Part shown: piece by piece, positions 9,076 to 18,521 of the stretch
How positions within the stretch are numbered: the stretch's first letter is position 1
How the letters are laid out: each line of letters begins with the position of its first letter
Origin: JAHEJA01 sp965657215
Lineage (GTDB): Bacteria; Pseudomonadota; Alphaproteobacteria; Rhodobacterales; Rhodobacteraceae
Assembly: GCA_965657215.1 (NCBI GenBank)
Contig: CBFHNR010000003.1
Coordinates: forward strand, 123,136 to 187,135
Length of the DNA: 64,000 bases
Reading direction: 5' to 3'
Translations under genes and position numbers: made by a program
The notes under the pieces: model-generated
The model's database searches: none
Told to the model about the DNA's origin: nothing
Seen by the model: the letters and a program-made list of their open reading frames with translations, nothing else

Positions 9076-9714
9076 ATGACTTTGTCTAAATCGACACCAA
9101 AAGATGCCTATGCCTTGATCCTTGAGGCCATTGATAGCGGAACATACCGTCCTGGGGATCGTTTGGTAGAAAGCGATTTGGCGGATCAATTTGGAATGTC
9201 ACGCACCCCAATTCGTGAGGCCTTGCAGCGTTTGGAAACTCAATCCCTCTTGGCGCGTGATGGTCGCAGTCTGATTGTGGCGTCACTTGATCACAATCAA
9301 ATGGCGGAACTCTATGCGGTTCGGGCCGAATTAGAGGGGCTTGCCGCTAAACTTGCCGCAAAACATGCTAGTGAAGAAGAGAAATCCGTTTTGCAGGAAA
9401 TGGTAGATCAGGACCGGCTGATAATTGATGATCCCAATGCCTTGTCGCGTGCCAACCGTCGGTTTCACAAGCAAATTCACCTTGCCTCGCACAATCGGTT
9501 TTTGGTTCAACAATTGGATTTGTTGCATCGCTCTATGGCGCTAATGGCAACCACATCCCTTGCTGTTGAAGGGCGTGGAAAAGATGCAATGAGCGAACAC
9601 CAAGCGATTGTTGATGCCATCGTGGCCGGAGATGGCGATGCAGCCTTTGACGCTTTGCGCGAGCATATTTCAATAGCCTTCGTGACCCGTCTGAAACAGG
9701 AATCTACTCTTTAG
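9076..9714 (+). CDS. GntR-family transcriptional regulator (FadR/FCD type)
   Basis: 212 residues: winged HTH in about 1-75, including the typical LVESDLADQFGMSRTPIREAL, then an all-helical FCD effector domain with histidine/aspartate residues suited to metal and acid binding. The ATG at 9076 follows GAGGGG; a TTG at 9055 is less likely. FCD regulators usually answer to organic acids or sugar acids. Target genes are not evident; the divergent nucleotidase is the closest. The 3' end overlaps the convergent glycosyltransferase by 11 bases. Confidence 0.9.
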   Translation: MTLSKSTPKDAYALILEAIDSGTYRPGDRLVESDLADQFGMSRTPIREALQRLETQSLLARDGRSLIVASLDHNQMAELYAVRAELEGLAAKLAAKHASEEEKSVLQEMVDQDRLIIDDPNALSRANRRFHKQIHLASHNRFLVQQLDLLHRSMALMATTSLAVEGRGKDAMSEHQAIVDAIVAGDGDAAFDALREHISIAFVTRLKQESTL

Positions 9715-11542
9715 TTTGCTTCTGTCCGTGCATGGTTTTGTCCCAGTAAAACGGATTTGTGCAAAGCTCAAAAAGGGCCTTGTAGCTCGCAAGGGAGGCG
9801 AGCGGGAAATAGAGGTAGGTTGTTGGCACCCATGGTAGCAACCCTTTATGGCCTGAACGAATGGTGCCCAGAATATTAACGATAATATCTGATGCGAAAG
9901 ACACGATAAAAATTGAGCTTAGCCAGACCATGGCCCCCTGAGATAGGCCCAAGCTCTGGGGATCGAGAATACCCAGTGTCACCAACCAAAACCCCCAAAA
10001 AATGGGTGCGAGTGGGATAAGGATCATTGTTGGCAGAAAGAGCATTTGGAAGCCCCAAAACCGTCGCCATCCCAAGTCCTGAACAAGGCGCCGTATATCC
10101 CGCATGTGCGCAAAGTAGGTGATGTAATAGCCTTTCAACCAACGCGACCTTTGCTTGATCCAGCTAAACCAATGACTATTCGCTTCTTCGAATGTTGTGG
10201 AGTTTAAGATTTCGCATCGATACCCACGACGGACCAATCGCACACCAAGATCACAATCTTCGGTGACATTATGTGCATCCCATGCGTTGAGCTCTTGCAA
10301 TATATCGCGGCGAAAGAAAACCGTTGTGCCACCCAAGGGGACAACGTGATCAGAGGCCGATAAGGCAGGGAGGAGGGTGCGGAACCACCCGTTATATTCA
10401 ATGGTGAAACAACGCGCGATCCAATTGGAGTGTGTGTTGTAAAAATCAAGCGCCCCTTGAACGCAGGCTGTGTTTGGCGCGGCGGTAGCAAAGGTGGCCA
10501 CAACTTTGCGAAGTTGATCTGGCTCTGGCGCGTCCTCAGCATCATAAATTCCAATGATGTCGCCACTACAAAACCCAAGTGCGTAATTCATCGCCCGCGG
10601 CTTTGTTTGTACATGCCCCTTTGGTATTCGCATGACCCGCATCCAATTTGGTAACTTATGTCGTCTGATTATATCGGCTGTTTGCGTGTCCTCTGCTTCG
10701 AGAATGAGGATCGCTTCTAAGTGACTATGCGGATAATCCAATTGAGAGAGCCGCTTGATAAGCCGGGCGACGATATCCTTTTCCTTGAAGAGAGGAACCA
10801 ACAATGACACCTTGGGTAAGATGTCGGGTTGATAGAGTGGTCTGTCTTTTCTCTGTCTCGGACTGGCTAAAATGAGATGTGTTTTGTGAATGACGCTCAG
10901 CAAAAGAAGACAAGCACCAAGAGTGACCAAACCGATAAATGTCATAGCGGGAAAGGTGCAAAAAGCACATGCCAGAGCTATCAAGAGCGTCATTGATCCC
11001 CATTTGAGACGAGCGTAGTTCAAGGTCGCACAGCCCGCCTCATGGGGTGCCTCAGCCGCTTGAATGAGTTGAGCTTCAAACAGAGATTGAAGCCGCTTTT
11101 CAATCACATCTGGAGTTGACCAAACAAATTCATGTGTTCCTAATCGGCGTGCAATCTCAGGGGCATGGCGCTGATAACTGTCGTAATCTTTCGCTGCAAT
11201 TTGCCATCCCTGGGAGGTCCGTCCCCAAGGGACAAGTCCCGCCTTAATCCAAAACGTAGGGTCCGCATCCGTATAAAGGCCTTGGCCCTCTGGTGTGAGC
11301 CGATAGGGGAGGGAGCGTTGACGGGCGAGGGCTTCGCTTAGGGTTTTCGCGGTTATTGCACCACTCGCAACCAAGATTTCGCCAAGGCGCGCACCTGTGC
11401 GTTGATGGGCGTCTAGGGAATTCACAAGATCCGTCGGAGAAATACGCCCCGCATCGATCAAGATTTGGACAAGGGGTCGATTGGCACATTGAATATCAGA
11501 AAGGGGCCGATACTGGCCCCTTTGCAATCGAATGTTGCTCAT
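9704..11542 (-). CDS. Membrane glycosyltransferase family 2 with N-terminal MshEN (GspE-N) domain
   Basis: 612 residues in three parts. Residues about 20-160 form a MshEN-like domain with RLGEILVASGAIT and LSEALARQ at 52-74, the pattern that binds c-di-GMP in known MshEN domains. Two hydrophobic helices lie at about 183-222. A GT2 catalytic domain follows: PKVSLLVPLFKE near 243, DAEDAPEPD at 334-342, TED at 427-429 and QRSRW at 464-468, the D,D,TED,QxxRW signature of processive cellulose/hyaluronan-synthase-like enzymes. C-terminal membrane helices follow. It probably makes an exopolysaccharide, possibly under c-di-GMP control (inference). Single gene, tail to tail with the GntR gene. Confidence 0.88.
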   Translation of the reverse strand: MSNIRLQRGQYRPLSDIQCANRPLVQILIDAGRISPTDLVNSLDAHQRTGARLGEILVASGAITAKTLSEALARQRSLPYRLTPEGQGLYTDADPTFWIKAGLVPWGRTSQGWQIAAKDYDSYQRHAPEIARRLGTHEFVWSTPDVIEKRLQSLFEAQLIQAAEAPHEAGCATLNYARLKWGSMTLLIALACAFCTFPAMTFIGLVTLGACLLLLSVIHKTHLILASPRQRKDRPLYQPDILPKVSLLVPLFKEKDIVARLIKRLSQLDYPHSHLEAILILEAEDTQTADIIRRHKLPNWMRVMRIPKGHVQTKPRAMNYALGFCSGDIIGIYDAEDAPEPDQLRKVVATFATAAPNTACVQGALDFYNTHSNWIARCFTIEYNGWFRTLLPALSASDHVVPLGGTTVFFRRDILQELNAWDAHNVTEDCDLGVRLVRRGYRCEILNSTTFEEANSHWFSWIKQRSRWLKGYYITYFAHMRDIRRLVQDLGWRRFWGFQMLFLPTMILIPLAPIFWGFWLVTLGILDPQSLGLSQGAMVWLSSIFIVSFASDIIVNILGTIRSGHKGLLPWVPTTYLYFPLASLASYKALFELCTNPFYWDKTMHGQKQTKE

Positions 11543-11607
11543 GCCCTTGTCTCCTATCTGCTCAGCAGTTTTGGGAGAACAAGGTTAATTCTAAATTAAG
11601 ATCGCTC

Positions 11608-12759
11608 TTATGCCTCGGCCATATAGGCGGCAAATCGTTCGAACAGATAAAAGCTATCCTGTGGACCCGGGCTGGCTTCTGGGTGGTGTTGAACAGAATA
11701 CACTGGACGATCCGCAATACGGATACCACAGTTTGATCCATCAAAGAGTGACACATGCGTTTCGACAACACCCTCAGGAAGGCTATCTGCATCAACAGCA
11801 AAGCCGTGGTTCATGGATGTGATTTCCACTTTGCCTGTTTCGTAATCTTTGACAGGGTGGTTTGCGCCATGATGCCCATGGCTCATCTTGATTGTTTTTG
11901 CACCCAAAGCGAGGGCCAGCATTTGGTGACCCAAGCAGATCCCAAAAATCGGCATATCTTTTTTCAACAGCTCTTGGATCATCGGAACAGCGTAGGATCC
12001 TGTCGCCGCTGGATCACCAGGACCATTCGAGAGGAACACGCCGTCAGGATTAAGAGCCATGACGTCCTCTGCGGTGGCTGTCGCGGGCAAAACCGTGATG
12101 TCGCAGCCAACGGAGGCGAGGCAACGCAGGATGTTGCGCTTGGCGCCAAAATCGATTGCAACGACTTTGTGCTTGGGCGCGTCTTGCGTGGTGTAGCCAT
12201 GTTCCCATGTCCAACGCTTTTCATCCCATTTATATGACTGCGCACAGGTCACAGTTTTAGCCAAATCTAAACCTTCGAGCCCAGCAAAATCCCGCGCTTG
12301 TTGGATCAAAGCATCTGTGTCGAATTCACCCTCGGGGTTATGGGCGAGGGCAACATGAGGCGCTCCTTGTTGTCGGATCGCACGGGTGAGGCGTCGCGTA
12401 TCAATTCCACCAATTGCAATGCGACCTTTCTTTGCCATCCAATCGGTCAATTCAGACGTCGCACGCCAGTTTGAGGAATTGGTTGGGTCCCATTTGACGA
12501 CCATGCCTTCGGCCACTGGATCCAAGGCTTCGTCGTCCTCGTCCGTAACACCGGTGTTGCCGATATGAGGGAACGTGAATGTCACAACTTGACCAGCATA
12601 AGACGGGTCGGTCATGATTTCCTGATACCCTGTCATCGCCGTATTGAAACAAAGTTCAGCAACTGTTTGACCGGTGGCGCCAAAGCCGTGTCCGTAAAAT
12701 AGAGTTCCATCAGCAAGCGCCAAACAGGCGGTCGGTGTTTGGTTGGGCTGGTGTGCCAT
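11608..12759 (-). CDS. carA: Carbamoyl-phosphate synthase, small (glutaminase) subunit
   Basis: Releases ammonia from glutamine for carbamoyl phosphate, feeding arginine and pyrimidine synthesis with CarB, which is not in the window. The start ATG 12759 gives 383 residues and has GGAGAG upstream; a TTG 21 bases earlier is disfavoured. The N-terminal CPSase domain begins with LADGTLFYGHGFG. The class I amidotransferase domain shows the nucleophile elbow GICLGHQM (about residue 260) and the His/Glu pair in VQHHPEASPGP. Monocistronic here, divergent from yqeY. Confidence 0.97.
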   Translation of the reverse strand: MAHQPNQTPTACLALADGTLFYGHGFGATGQTVAELCFNTAMTGYQEIMTDPSYAGQVVTFTFPHIGNTGVTDEDDEALDPVAEGMVVKWDPTNSSNWRATSELTDWMAKKGRIAIGGIDTRRLTRAIRQQGAPHVALAHNPEGEFDTDALIQQARDFAGLEGLDLAKTVTCAQSYKWDEKRWTWEHGYTTQDAPKHKVVAIDFGAKRNILRCLASVGCDITVLPATATAEDVMALNPDGVFLSNGPGDPAATGSYAVPMIQELLKKDMPIFGICLGHQMLALALGAKTIKMSHGHHGANHPVKDYETGKVEITSMNHGFAVDADSLPEGVVETHVSLFDGSNCGIRIADRPVYSVQHHPEASPGPQDSFYLFERFAAYMAEA

Positions 12760-12919
12760 GAGTCTCTCTCCGGGGTACAAATTTGCGGCAACCTAGTGTC
12801 ATCATCCATTGGGGTCAAGCCGACATTAGATATAATTCCTGTGGACGGGAACACTTGCGATTGGTAGGTAATCTGGGTTAAACACCTCCTCTAACAAGAC
12901 GCAAGGGGAAGAGCGTATT

Positions 12920-13381
12920 ATGGACCTAAGATTACGTATCACTACGGAACTGAAGCAAGCCATGCGAGACAAGGCTGCTGAACGGTTGTCCACGTTGCGG
13001 TTGATCAGCGCTGCTATCAAGGATCGTGATATTGCCACGCGCTCTGAGGGGAACGAAGAGGGGGCCACCGAAGCCGAGGTCCTTGCAATCCTTGGGAAAA
13101 TGGTGCGTCAACGTCATGAGAGCGCCAAGACCTACGAAGAAGCGGGTCGCATTGATTTAGCCGAACGCGAACTGTCTGAAGTCAAAGTTGTCGAAGAGTT
13201 TTTACCCCGTCAGCTCGACGATCAGGAAACCTCAGATGCTGTTGATGCAGCTATCGCCGAAGTCGGTGCTGAATCGATTCGTGATATGGGCCGTGTGATG
13301 GGTGCCTTGAAAGAAAAATATACAGGCCAGATGGATTTTGGCTCTGCCGGACCATTGGTCAAACAAAAGCTTAGCAGCTAA
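12920..13381 (+). CDS. yqeY: GatB/YqeY domain protein
   Basis: 153-residue cytosolic protein made only of the YqeY domain, the helical tail domain otherwise fused to GatB of the amidotransferase. The N-terminus MDLRLRITTELKQAMRDK and the VEEFLPRQL segment are typical. Its role in bacteria is not well defined; a part in tRNA-dependent amidation has been suggested from the fusion. It is divergent from carA (160-base gap) and convergent with the DUF2244 gene. Confidence 0.9.
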   Translation: MDLRLRITTELKQAMRDKAAERLSTLRLISAAIKDRDIATRSEGNEEGATEAEVLAILGKMVRQRHESAKTYEEAGRIDLAERELSEVKVVEEFLPRQLDDQETSDAVDAAIAEVGAESIRDMGRVMGALKEKYTGQMDFGSAGPLVKQKLSS

Positions 13382-13398
13382 CTCACAAGAGCAGGCTA

Positions 13399-13890
13399 CT
13401 ACTTTTTTAAGTTAGATAGATACTCATTTAGGTCGCGGAAAAGATCTAGCCGTTCTTCTTCTGTTAAGAAGGACCCTATTTCAACTTCGCGACCATTCCC
13501 CGACAATGTGACATAGTTTTTAACAGGTCCGCCATGGGCGTACATATTTGTGCGTGCCCAATATGGATTGCATTCCCACGTCTGCGTGTCGCCTTTGGGG
13601 TTTCGGCGCTCTAGTGTCAACATGTCCTCCGTCGACATAAGCGTTTCTCGGATGTTGCGATCTTTGTAATTGCGTTGAAGAGCCATCCATAGCGCGCCAA
13701 CCGTGATCATCAAAAACGGCAAAAGCCCCCAAAAAACGATCGTGCCGAGAACCATGAACAACGGCAGGCTGATAAAGATAAACGTCAACCAAATCGTCCA
13801 AGCAAAACCGCGCATAGGCAAGGAGCTATGCGCCCATAGTTTGACCATTTGAACTTGTGCGCTTCCGATTGGTTCGATCTTATATGGCAT
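13399..13890 (-). CDS. DUF2244 integral membrane protein
   Basis: 163 residues from ATG 13890, which has GAGGA upstream; the frame extends further but without a ribosome site. Two adjacent membrane helices sit at about 28-70 (WTIWLTFIFISLPLF and GLLPFLMITVGALW), followed by a soluble domain of about 90 residues with ERRNPKG and WECNPYW. This is the DUF2244 pattern. The gene follows ctaD on the same strand, so a role in cytochrome oxidase assembly or respiration is possible, but function is unknown. A terminator separates it from ctaD. Confidence 0.85.
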   Translation of the reverse strand: MPYKIEPIGSAQVQMVKLWAHSSLPMRGFAWTIWLTFIFISLPLFMVLGTIVFWGLLPFLMITVGALWMALQRNYKDRNIRETLMSTEDMLTLERRNPKGDTQTWECNPYWARTNMYAHGGPVKNYVTLSGNGREVEIGSFLTEEERLDLFRDLNEYLSNLKK

Positions 13891-13978
13891 GGTGTCCTCT
13901 TTGTATGAGGCACATATAGATCGCTTGGCGTCTGAGAACAGTCTGAATTTTGTCGCGCCCTCTGTCATAATGCCGCAT

Positions 13979-14005
13979 AAAAAAACCCCCGCTGACGCAG
14001 GGGTT
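13979..14005 (-). terminator. Intrinsic terminator after ctaD
   Basis: On the minus strand AACCCCTGC-GTCA-GCGGGGGTT (9-bp stem, one G-U, tetraloop) is followed by a T-run. It starts about 20 bases past the ctaD stop, isolating ctaD from the DUF2244 gene. Confidence 0.88.
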
Positions 14006-14027
14006 CTTTTGTTTCTAGAAGTCTTGG

Positions 14028-15701
14028 CTAGTGAGCCGGACTTTTGTCCCAGTCTTCCTGTTTTGGAAGTGTTTCAAATGTGTGCTCTGGGGGAGGGGAC
14101 GGAAGCGTCCACTCTAGTGTATCTGCATATTCGTTCCATGGGTTTGCACGTGTGTCGCGCGCGCCGGCTAGGAGTGAATAGACCATGATACCGATGAAGA
14201 ACACGAATGAAGCGAATGAAAGGAACGCGCCATAAGATGAGATTTCGTTCCAGTATGCAAAGGCTTCTGGGTAGTCGATGTAACGACGTGGCATACCCTG
14301 ACGACCCAAGAAGTGCTGTGGGAAGAACGTCAAGTTTGCACCGATAAACATCATCCAGAAGTGAAGCTTACCAGCCCATTCAGGATAGGAGCGACCTGTC
14401 ATCTTGGAGAAGTAGTAGTAAATACCCGCAAAGATACAGAAAACAGCGCCCAATGACATCACGTAGTGGAAGTGTGCCACAACGTAATATGTGTCGTGAT
14501 ACGCGCGGTCCACAGCTGCCTGAGAGAGAACGATACCCGTCACGCCACCAACGGTGAAGAGGAACAAGAACCCAAATGCCCAAAGCATCGGTGTTTTGAA
14601 TTCAATCGAACCACCCCACATCGTTGCGATCCATGAGAAGACCTTGACCCCTGTTGGAACCGCAATCACCATTGTCGCCAGCATAAAGTAGGACTGCTGG
14701 GTGAGTGACATGCCGACTGTGTACATGTGGTGCGCCCAAACAACAAAGCCCAAGACGCCGATTGCAATAATCGCCCAGACCATTGGTAGGTAACCAAACA
14801 CTGGCTTGCGTGAGAATGTTGAGATCACGTGGCTGATTAGACCAAAACCAGGAAGGATAATGATGTAAACTTCGGGGTGTCCAAAGAACCAAAGGATGTG
14901 TTGGTAAAGAACTGGGTCACCACCACCGGCTGGATCAAAGAAGGTTGTGCCAAAGTTACGGTCAGTCAGCAACATTGTGATCGCGCCTGCCAAAACTGGC
15001 AAAGACAAGAGGATCAACCAAGATGTGACAAAGATCGACCATGAGAACAACGGAACTTTGAACAAAGTCATGCCTGGGGCGCGCATGTTCAAGAATGTTG
15101 TGATCATGTTGATCGCACCGAGGATTGATGAGGCACCAGAAACGTGAACCGCAAAGATTGCGAGGTCCATGGACATGCCGCCTTCGTTGGTTGAAAGAGG
15201 CGGATACAAGACCCAACCAACGCCCGAGCCAAGCTGATCGTTACCGCCTGGTGTCAGCATCGAAGCAACACCCAATGCCGTGCCCGCAACGTACAACCAG
15301 AATGACAGGTTGTTCATACGTGGGAACGCCATGTCCGGAGCGCCGATTTGAAGAGGCATGAAGTAGTTACCAAAACCGCCAAAGAGAGCAGGGATAACAA
15401 CGAAGAACATCATTAGAACACCATGGTAGGTGATCATAACATTCCATAGGTGCCCGTTCGGTGTACATTCAGCGCTTGAGTCTGCGATGAAACGCGCACC
15501 TTCCATACACATGTATTGAACGCCTGGGCTCATGAGCTCCATGCGCATGTAGACTGTTAGCGTGACCGAAATGAACCCGACCAAGGCCGAAACGACCAAA
15601 TACAAAAGACCGATGTCTTTGTGGTTTGTCGACATGAACCAGCGGGTAAAGAAACCGCGGTTATCTTCGTGTTCGTGGCCGTGAATGGCTGCGTCTGCCA
15701 T
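14028..15701 (-). CDS. ctaD: Cytochrome c oxidase subunit I (aa3 type)
   Basis: Catalytic heme-copper subunit in the cytoplasmic membrane that reduces oxygen and pumps protons. 557 residues with twelve predicted helices. Visible ligands include the HPEVYIIILPGFG block (CuB histidine cross-linked to tyrosine), AHHMY with the other CuB histidines and VAHFHYVMSLG with the heme a/a3 histidines. The N-terminus includes the family motif WFMSTNHKDIG. Subunits II and III are not in this window. GGAGGCAGAT precedes the ATG. An upstream, same-strand cytochrome c gene may supply electrons. Confidence 0.97.
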   Translation of the reverse strand: MADAAIHGHEHEDNRGFFTRWFMSTNHKDIGLLYLVVSALVGFISVTLTVYMRMELMSPGVQYMCMEGARFIADSSAECTPNGHLWNVMITYHGVLMMFFVVIPALFGGFGNYFMPLQIGAPDMAFPRMNNLSFWLYVAGTALGVASMLTPGGNDQLGSGVGWVLYPPLSTNEGGMSMDLAIFAVHVSGASSILGAINMITTFLNMRAPGMTLFKVPLFSWSIFVTSWLILLSLPVLAGAITMLLTDRNFGTTFFDPAGGGDPVLYQHILWFFGHPEVYIIILPGFGLISHVISTFSRKPVFGYLPMVWAIIAIGVLGFVVWAHHMYTVGMSLTQQSYFMLATMVIAVPTGVKVFSWIATMWGGSIEFKTPMLWAFGFLFLFTVGGVTGIVLSQAAVDRAYHDTYYVVAHFHYVMSLGAVFCIFAGIYYYFSKMTGRSYPEWAGKLHFWMMFIGANLTFFPQHFLGRQGMPRRYIDYPEAFAYWNEISSYGAFLSFASFVFFIGIMVYSLLAGARDTRANPWNEYADTLEWTLPSPPPEHTFETLPKQEDWDKSPAH

Positions 15702-15863
15702 ATCTGCCTCCTGTTTGAGTTAAATGATGGGGCAAGTCAGACCTGCCCCCGTAGATTCCTGTCGCCGTTCTAATGCTTTCGCACTTAAACGGCAATATTT
15801 GATCTTGCATAAAACTGTGTTTTTACTGCGCGATCTGTCGCAGGCATTCGACCAAAATTTGGC

Positions 15864-16268
15864 TTATTCAGTCAAAGATGCCAAATAAGCTGCGACGTCT
15901 TCACCGCCCTTTTTCAGCTTGAATGACATTTTTGAACGGCCGTCACCGCCTTGCTCTTTCAAATAGCCAGTCGGGTCTTGGACAAACGCGGCCAAAGCCT
16001 CTTCGGTCCAAACGAGTCCTGCGTCAGCGGCGCCCTTGATTGCTTTTGAATAACGGAAGCCCTCTTGTGCACCTGCTGCGCGTCCGATGACGCCATAAAG
16101 GTTCGGGCCTGTTTTGCCGCCTTTAACGATAGATTCGCCTGCGTCGCTTACAATCATGTGGCATGATTTGCATTTCTTGTAAGTTTTCTCACCCTTTGCC
16201 GCGTCACCTGCTAGAACTGGGGTTGCAAGAGCAAATGCAGCCGCTGCGGTCATTGCCAAAACTTTCAT
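15864..16268 (-). CDS. Periplasmic c-type cytochrome (class I)
   Basis: 134 residues with an N-terminal Sec signal (MKVLAMTAAAAFALATPVLA, cleavage after A20), one heme-binding CKSCH at 33-37 and a probable Met ligand in SKMSF near 110. The layout and the GPNLYGVIGR block match the cytochrome c2/c551-like carriers of Rhodobacteraceae that pass electrons to the cytochrome oxidase. It lies upstream of ctaD on the same strand with a 162-base gap. Whether it is the main c2 or an auxiliary cytochrome cannot be decided from sequence. Confidence 0.9.
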   Translation of the reverse strand: MKVLAMTAAAAFALATPVLAGDAAKGEKTYKKCKSCHMIVSDAGESIVKGGKTGPNLYGVIGRAAGAQEGFRYSKAIKGAADAGLVWTEEALAAFVQDPTGYLKEQGGDGRSKMSFKLKKGGEDVAAYLASLTE

Positions 16269-16366
16269 CGTATTCTCCTAAGTATTGGGTATTTCTTATT
16301 TGCTAGCATAGGGTAATGCTTTTGGCGATGATCTCAAACGGCTATTTGTCGCATACTCCAATGGAA

Positions 16367-17014
16367 TTAAGGAAAGATTTTTGCAAAACTTTCACGCAAG
16401 GCGATGTCCAGATCATCCATAGTGACAGGCAGGCCCATATCAACCAAGCTTGTGACACCGTGTTCAGTAATTCCGCAAGGGACGATTCCCGTGAAATGGC
16501 TTAAATCCGGCTCAACATTGATGGAAATGCCGTGGAACGAGACCCATTTGCGCAAGCGGATCCCTATTGCGGCTATTTTGTCTTCTGCTGTGTGGCCAGT
16601 TGCAGTAAGGGGTTTGTCGGGCCGTTCAACCCAAACACCAACGCGCCCATCCCGAACCTCGCCTTTGATGTTGAACTGCTCTAACGTGTCGATCACCCAA
16701 GTTTCCAGCTGTTTGACAAAAGCGCGCACATCTCGACCACGTTTGTTCAAATCTAACATAACGTAGACCACGCGCTGACCTGGGCCGTGATATGTATATT
16801 GACCGCCGCGTTTGCTGGTAAAGACGGGAAAACGATCTGGATCAACTAAATCCTTGATCTCCGCACTCGTGCCTGCGGTATACAGCGGGGGGTGTTCAAC
16901 CAACCAAATCAGCTCTCCTGCATCGCCCGCCGCAATGGCATTGGCGCGTGCTTCCATAAACTCGACAGCAGTGTCGTAATCCGTCAGGCCATCTTGGATA
17001 ATCCATTCAACCAC
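16367..17014 (-). CDS. lipB: Octanoyltransferase (lipoate synthesis)
   Basis: Moves the octanoyl group from acyl carrier protein to lipoyl domains, first step of lipoate synthesis. 215 residues, usual length. RGGQYTYHGPGQ (near 70) is the substrate-binding signature, the catalytic lysine is in EDKIAAIGI and the catalytic cysteine in VPCGI (near 180). It begins 5 bases after the stop of the LytTR regulator gene, so the two are likely co-transcribed. Confidence 0.95.
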   Translation of the reverse strand: MVEWIIQDGLTDYDTAVEFMEARANAIAAGDAGELIWLVEHPPLYTAGTSAEIKDLVDPDRFPVFTSKRGGQYTYHGPGQRVVYVMLDLNKRGRDVRAFVKQLETWVIDTLEQFNIKGEVRDGRVGVWVERPDKPLTATGHTAEDKIAAIGIRLRKWVSFHGISINVEPDLSHFTGIVPCGITEHGVTSLVDMGLPVTMDDLDIALRESFAKIFP

Positions 17015-17019
17015 TGATA

Positions 17020-17793
17020 CTACCCCCGAGCTGGAATTAAGCCGTGTTCTATGGCGTCTTCGCGATACTTACGAGAAATTGGAACAGATTGTCCATTGCT
17101 CAGAACAAGGAACCATCTATCTTTGTTTTTTGCATAATCCACGACATGAGCCTTTGCCACCCAATGGGATCGGTGAACGCGAATGCCTGAGATCGGCGCG
17201 CACATCTCAATGGCATCCGACAATCGAAACAAAAGCGTTTCGCTCCCTTTGTCGGTATCAATGCGCACGTAGTGATCTTCTGATGTCAGTGAAATGATCT
17301 CGCCGCGTTTGGACAGGGGTAATTTGGATAACAAACTAGGTCCAGTGATCGGAGGTCTGTCAGCAGTATCGCTATTCTGGAAAAGGTCTAATCCGACAGT
17401 GATGACGGCAACGATTGCCGCTGTTATCAATGCAAATGACAAAAATGCATGTTCTGGGATGCCAACATTTGGAGCGACGAAAGAATTGATCAAGAAAATG
17501 TAGCCGACGATAAGCACTGCATTCAAAACGCTAGAGGTGACAAGGGACACCATGTGAGATGTGATAGACATATTTCCAATCAATAGCCGACCAAAGCTGC
17601 CAATCGTAAATGTCGACACGGCGATCCAAACCCAATAGGCAATCCGCGCTCCAGTGGTCAAAGTTTCAAATGTTTGAAAGGGGCCAGATAACCCAGCGAT
17701 GACGCCAACAATCGCCGCACCGCTCAATCGGTGTGGTGGCGTCAAATAGAGACGTAATTCACGAAGCGTAGACTGCAGAATCCCTGAATTCAC
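17020..17793 (-). CDS. Membrane-anchored LytTR-family transcriptional regulator
   Basis: 257 residues: four hydrophobic helices in about 22-135, a short linker, then a LytTR DNA-binding domain from about 160 (RGEIISLTSEDHYVRI, RVHRSHWVAK, VPISRKYR). There is no receiver domain, so it is not a classic response regulator; membrane sensing is inferred. Membrane-LytTR proteins often lie beside small membrane partner genes, and here a DUF2306 membrane protein is divergent across 91 bases. lipB follows 5 bases downstream. Confidence 0.88.
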   Translation of the reverse strand: MNSGILQSTLRELRLYLTPPHRLSGAAIVGVIAGLSGPFQTFETLTTGARIAYWVWIAVSTFTIGSFGRLLIGNMSITSHMVSLVTSSVLNAVLIVGYIFLINSFVAPNVGIPEHAFLSFALITAAIVAVITVGLDLFQNSDTADRPPITGPSLLSKLPLSKRGEIISLTSEDHYVRIDTDKGSETLLFRLSDAIEMCAPISGIRVHRSHWVAKAHVVDYAKNKDRWFLVLSNGQSVPISRKYREDAIEHGLIPARG

Positions 17794-17884
17794 GAAGTTT
17801 TCCTGTTAAATGCGCATTGATCAATGACAACAGCTATGAGGCCGCCAATAAGCGATATCATATTGAATTTCGAAAGGGAACGAC

Positions 17885-18376
17885 ATGACATTGGCCCCCT
17901 TACTTGCGACACCGTTTATAGTGCAAATACATGCACTCTCGGCGATAGCGGCTCTGATTATTGGCCCCTTTGCTATGTATCGGCGCAAACGAGATCGCGT
18001 GCATAAAACCTGGGGGTATCTTTGGGTCACGTTGATGGTCTTTGTGTCTGTGTCATCGTTTTGGATAAACGATATCCGCCTTATTGGTCCGTTTAGCCCA
18101 ATTCATGCTCTGTCCCTCGTAACGCTCTACAGTCTGTTCAAAGCCGTGCGTTCGACCATCAAGAAGCACATCAAGCATCATCAAACCTCCATGCAGTTCA
18201 CATATTTTTTGTCTCTATGGGGAGCTGGGCTCTTTACCTTGTTGCCAGATCGATTGATGGGACAAGTGGTGTTTAACAGTCCAAATTGGATCGGATTTGG
18301 CGTGATAGCAGGCTGTGTCGTTCTATCGCTGGCCAGTCTAATTTTCGCACAAAAAACTAAGTTGATAAAACTCTGA
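17885..18376 (+). CDS. DUF2306-like membrane protein
   Basis: 163 residues with four to five hydrophobic helices and a basic HKTWGY segment after the second helix, as in the DUF2306 family of small inner-membrane proteins of unknown function. AAGGGA precedes the ATG. It is divergent from the membrane LytTR regulator, which may sense with it or regulate it. No catalytic motif is seen, though histidines on helices (QIHALSAI, IHALSLV, KHHQTSMQ) could bind heme or metal (speculative). Confidence 0.75.
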   Translation: MTLAPLLATPFIVQIHALSAIAALIIGPFAMYRRKRDRVHKTWGYLWVTLMVFVSVSSFWINDIRLIGPFSPIHALSLVTLYSLFKAVRSTIKKHIKHHQTSMQFTYFLSLWGAGLFTLLPDRLMGQVVFNSPNWIGFGVIAGCVVLSLASLIFAQKTKLIKL

Positions 18377-18434
18377 CATTTTTGCCCTTCACATCATGAA
18401 ATCTTTTCGCTAAAGAACGCCTACCTCATGGCGT

Positions 18435-18521
18435 GCGGCCGTGGCGGAATTGGTAGACGCGCAGCGTTGAGGTCGCTGTTCTTTAACCGGAGTGGAAGTT
18501 CGAGTCTTCTCGGCCGCACCA
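18435..18521 (+). tRNA. tRNA-Leu (anticodon GAG)
   Basis: 87 bases including an encoded CCA. Acceptor stem GCGGCCG/CGGCCGC, anticodon stem CAGCG/CGCTG with loop TTGAGGT (anticodon GAG), a long class II variable arm and the T loop TTCGAGT. Class II shape and anticodon agree on leucine. Confidence 0.97.
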
